Assembly: GCA_051453625.1 (NCBI GenBank) | Contig: JBOZIK010000001.1 | Location: 196,129,700 to 196,193,699 of the forward strand | Origin: Welwitschia mirabilis | Taxonomy: Eukaryota > Gnetophyta > Gnetopsida > Welwitschiales | Reading direction: 5' to 3' | DNA length: 64,000 bases | Shown here: positions 57,186 through 64,000 of the stretch, in pieces | Numbering within the stretch: the stretch's first letter is position 1 | Layout: each line of letters begins with the position of its first letter | Translations under genes and position numbers: made by a program | The notes under the pieces: generated by a model | Database searches by the model: none | What the model was told of the DNA's origin: nothing | The model's input: the letters and a program-made list of their open reading frames with translations, nothing else

Positions 57186-58206
57186 ATCATAGTCATTGTA
57201 CTCTTAAGAAATATGATCACTAAAAGTTTTCAGTTCAACATCCCTATATTGTGAGAAAAACTCTATCCTACATTTTTTATATTTTCACACTCTTATTTTG
57301 CATAAGATTGCACCTACCATCTACAACATTTCAAGTAATAATTACACTTGATTGACTTCCTGTTCTAAGCATCATCCTTGAGATAACCTTATTAGACATG
57401 CACTTATGATACCTAGTCTTTGATGTAGGTTACAATATTATTTTTCAAAATTTATTATACAATATATTGGGGAATATATTTCTGACTTAGCACTTGCACT
57501 CAAGTAGCAAAGAGAAATGGAAGGCATAAAACTTGCTAGTACTATTAAACTACAAACCTTTGTTGTATGACATGCAACACGTAATATCATCTAATTGGTA
57601 TTAAAGTAAAGAATTATGGATGTTATAACATCACGCGATACATTATGATATCATGAAAAGGTATATTTAGTGTTACTGCTACTCTAACAAAAGTGTACGT
57701 GACAGTTACATATTATATCATAATATTACTAAGTACACTTAAGCCAAACAGTCATATGAAATGAACACAACCTTCTATTACAGACGTAACACTATTATTG
57801 TTTACTTGTTACTTATTGTTTTATGCAATATTGTAACAAATGTAATTATGATTCTGGCAATAATTACTTTATTGCTACTTTATGATTCACGATGTCCTAG
57901 CATTGCTAGTTTCTCGTAGTTTCATTTCTTTTGTGGAATGTGAAGGATTGTACTGGTTTGTTCAGGCCATTTTACTACATGATTCAACTTAGTGATTAAT
58001 TAATTTCTTTCTAGCAACGACTTTTCGATTCCCAGAAATTATTTTAAATGTCATGAGTTGTCCCACAAGTATCTGCTTTTAGATTACAGAAATCAATATA
58101 CATATCACACAATTCGATACAAAAGCATGACATCATAACACTTGCATTGCAATCTATGTATAAATCTTAATAATATGGCATGGAGCTGAGTAGTCTTAAC
58201 AAAGGC

Positions 58207-62335
<4,129 letters not shown>

Positions 62336-62360
62336 ACATTATCCAAACCGGCCGCTTGAA

Positions 62361-62370
62361 TTTATAAAGT
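62361..62370 (-). promoter_or_regulatory. TATA box of the aspartic proteinase gene
   Basis: Minus strand actttataaattc, about 30 bp upstream of a presumed start site near 62330 and 90 bp upstream of the leader donor. Confidence 0.6.
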
Positions 62371-64000
62371 GTGAGAGTTCAGAAAATGAATAAGTGAGCT
62401 CTAAGTTTGGAATAGAATTAAGCTGATTGCGATGTTGCAATTAGATGAAAAGATTAAATTTCTGTCTACGCCTTTGAAGTTGAAGCGTGCACATCTGGTA
62501 AAGCTTCGCTGGCCCTTTTCTAAATGCTTTCAGCTTCACCTCTCTGCATTTCAGTGCCCACAAACTTAAAGCAGATACCCAAGGATGTGGGGCTTCCGTT
62601 TTCTTTTCACGATAATTGCATATTTATTCCCTCTTTTCTGGGTTTTGTGGCTCAAAAAAGGATTCTGATGCAATGCTGGGCGTCTTAAAGAAAGGAAGCG
62701 TTAGAAGGGGCATGCCATGGAAGAAGTGGACAGTGCAGAAAAAGTGACGAAAGTGTCAACAGGACGAATGTTTACTTGGCAGAGACGGCAAACAATGTGG
62801 GTTCTACAATGACCCTGCCCAAACAGAGGTTGGCTTGTGCAATGTACATTCCTTGCTTCCTCTTTTTTATTATCTCCTTTAATTTTTGGATTATTTTAAC
62901 ATTCTGAGCAACAGTAGTGTCCAACAGGAACGACTTTGGAAGGAATGAAAGCATGAAAGGCAATGAGGAAGATTCGGAAACCACATACTGAGTTCGTTCC
63001 TGTTGTCACTGCTACTATAGAAAGAAAGAGCAGCTCTTTTGTTACTGTCACTGCACCAATTTTTTAACGCTATAACGTACGATTCTCATGGCTTTCTTTG
63101 ATATCTATTACTCTCTACTTTAAACTCTTTGTCACGATTTTAAAACTGAAAATATACAGAGCAACTGTTGCACACTCATATTATGCGATAATCCATTACT
63201 TTAGCTCGCTCGCCTAACACTTTGTTTCAATTTTCGCAAAGCTAGTCAAAGTACGACTATGAAGAACTCAAAGCCAGTAACAATCCAATCATGGATATTG
63301 CAATCACCTCGAACTAAAGGTAAAAAAGTAATTTGCATTCCATCCGAGGCCAAGAAAGGCACTCATTACACTTCACTAATAATGTTTGATAGGTGGGGGC
63401 CTCATGCCAAATCTGTGGCTCTTTATGTTATTAGTAGAAAGCTTAATGAGTCTTAACAAACACGATGGACAATCATAGTGTGATTAAGGATATTAGTATA
63501 CAAGTGAGTTACTTAAACTAGCTTCCAATTTTAAACTAAAAGGTATGTTGGGTCTTTCATTAATGTAGTGGAGGGTTAGAATTTTTTTGGTTGCACTTTC
63601 TTAAAAAGCGAAGTATGATAACCAAGAATACATGGACGTATGAGGAAATGCAGTATGTCGGAGTGGGTTAGTAATCCTCTAGTCTTCTAAGTGTTGGAAA
63701 ACCCATCAGCCCAAGTAGTAGAGCTAGTAAAGCTAACAAGTTAGAGAGAGAAAACACATGAACTAGGTGAAAAGGAAATTGGTGTGCTATTACAAAAAGG
63801 ATAAGAATTAAGTATAAACATTAATGCACCTAACATCGAAATCACTCATGATTGGCTAATTGGCTATAATTTGATCATGCTCAAACCATGAATCATTAAT
63901 AGGTGATTAGAGTGCAATTATTAAACACAACTTAAATAGAAACCCAAAGACTCAGAAATATGAAAAAAGGTTTTATTAAAGTCATTATAAAGTAATCAAT
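62371..64000. other. Upstream region of the aspartic proteinase gene; no further gene seen
   Basis: Presumed promoter DNA to about 63100, then AT-rich sequence. The 65-codon frame at 63259-63456 resembles no family I know. Confidence 0.55.

Larger units (their letters stand above)
54891..58206. other. Intergenic DNA between the two convergent genes
   Basis: No gene recognised apart from the repeat and SINE-like items listed. The 130-codon minus-strand frame at 55344-55736 is hydrophobic and AT-driven and matches nothing known. Confidence 0.5.

Noticed and set aside
63259-63456. 65-codon frame at 63259 as a small gene
   Set aside because: No recognisable domain, and no supporting promoter or splice features.

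Overview
The window is nuclear DNA of a land plant. It carries two spliced protein-coding genes with plant-type products in a large AT-rich background of decayed retroelements. The 5-7 kb introns filled with transposon remains, and the heavy C-to-T decay of old elements, suggest a large, old genome such as a gymnosperm's. That is an inference; nothing here fixes the species. There are four runs of N (1610-1709, 10924-11880, 23644-23743, 52904-53466).

Layout. 1-8760: a Ty1/copia pol reading rightwards, split inside its reverse transcriptase by a LINE of about 6.5 kb in the opposite orientation. 8761-18700: mostly featureless, with a tRNA-derived SINE that has clear target duplications (15590-15978), two short tandem duplications and a gap. 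18700-29607: a nest four insertions deep. A rightward LINE is split by an LTR element with matching ATCTT duplications at both ends (21206-29015). That element has no visible gag-pol; its interior holds a decayed host-like fragment with an IQ motif (BAG-family-like). It is itself split by a leftward Ty3/gypsy element (22399-about 27240), whose integrase is split by a short TG...CA element flanked by GATTA. 29608-33240: non-coding, with CT microsatellites.

34120-48085 (+): a seven-exon FmdA-type formamidase/acetamidase gene, 439 codons plus stop. Introns 3 and 4 (5.2 and 6.8 kb) hold gypsy and copia remains, and intron 6 uses a GC donor. 48782-50690: an old tandem duplication of about 640 bp whose second copy is interrupted by a 615-bp terminal-inverted-repeat element. 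50900-58200: SINE-like heads, a LINE reverse transcriptase remnant and a gap whose two edges repeat each other. 61810-58207 (-): a thirteen-exon plant aspartic proteinase of the phytepsin type, 511 aa, with both catalytic aspartates and the saposin-like plant-specific insert, plus a probable 5'UTR intron and TATA box.

The two genes are convergent and share no evident pathway: one is an amide hydrolase, the other a secretory or vacuolar protease. The most unusual object is the LTR element carrying an IQ/BAG-like gene fragment. The best-resolved evolutionary records are the empty-site comparison at 49710-50324 and the two places where a reading frame is restored once the inserted element is removed.
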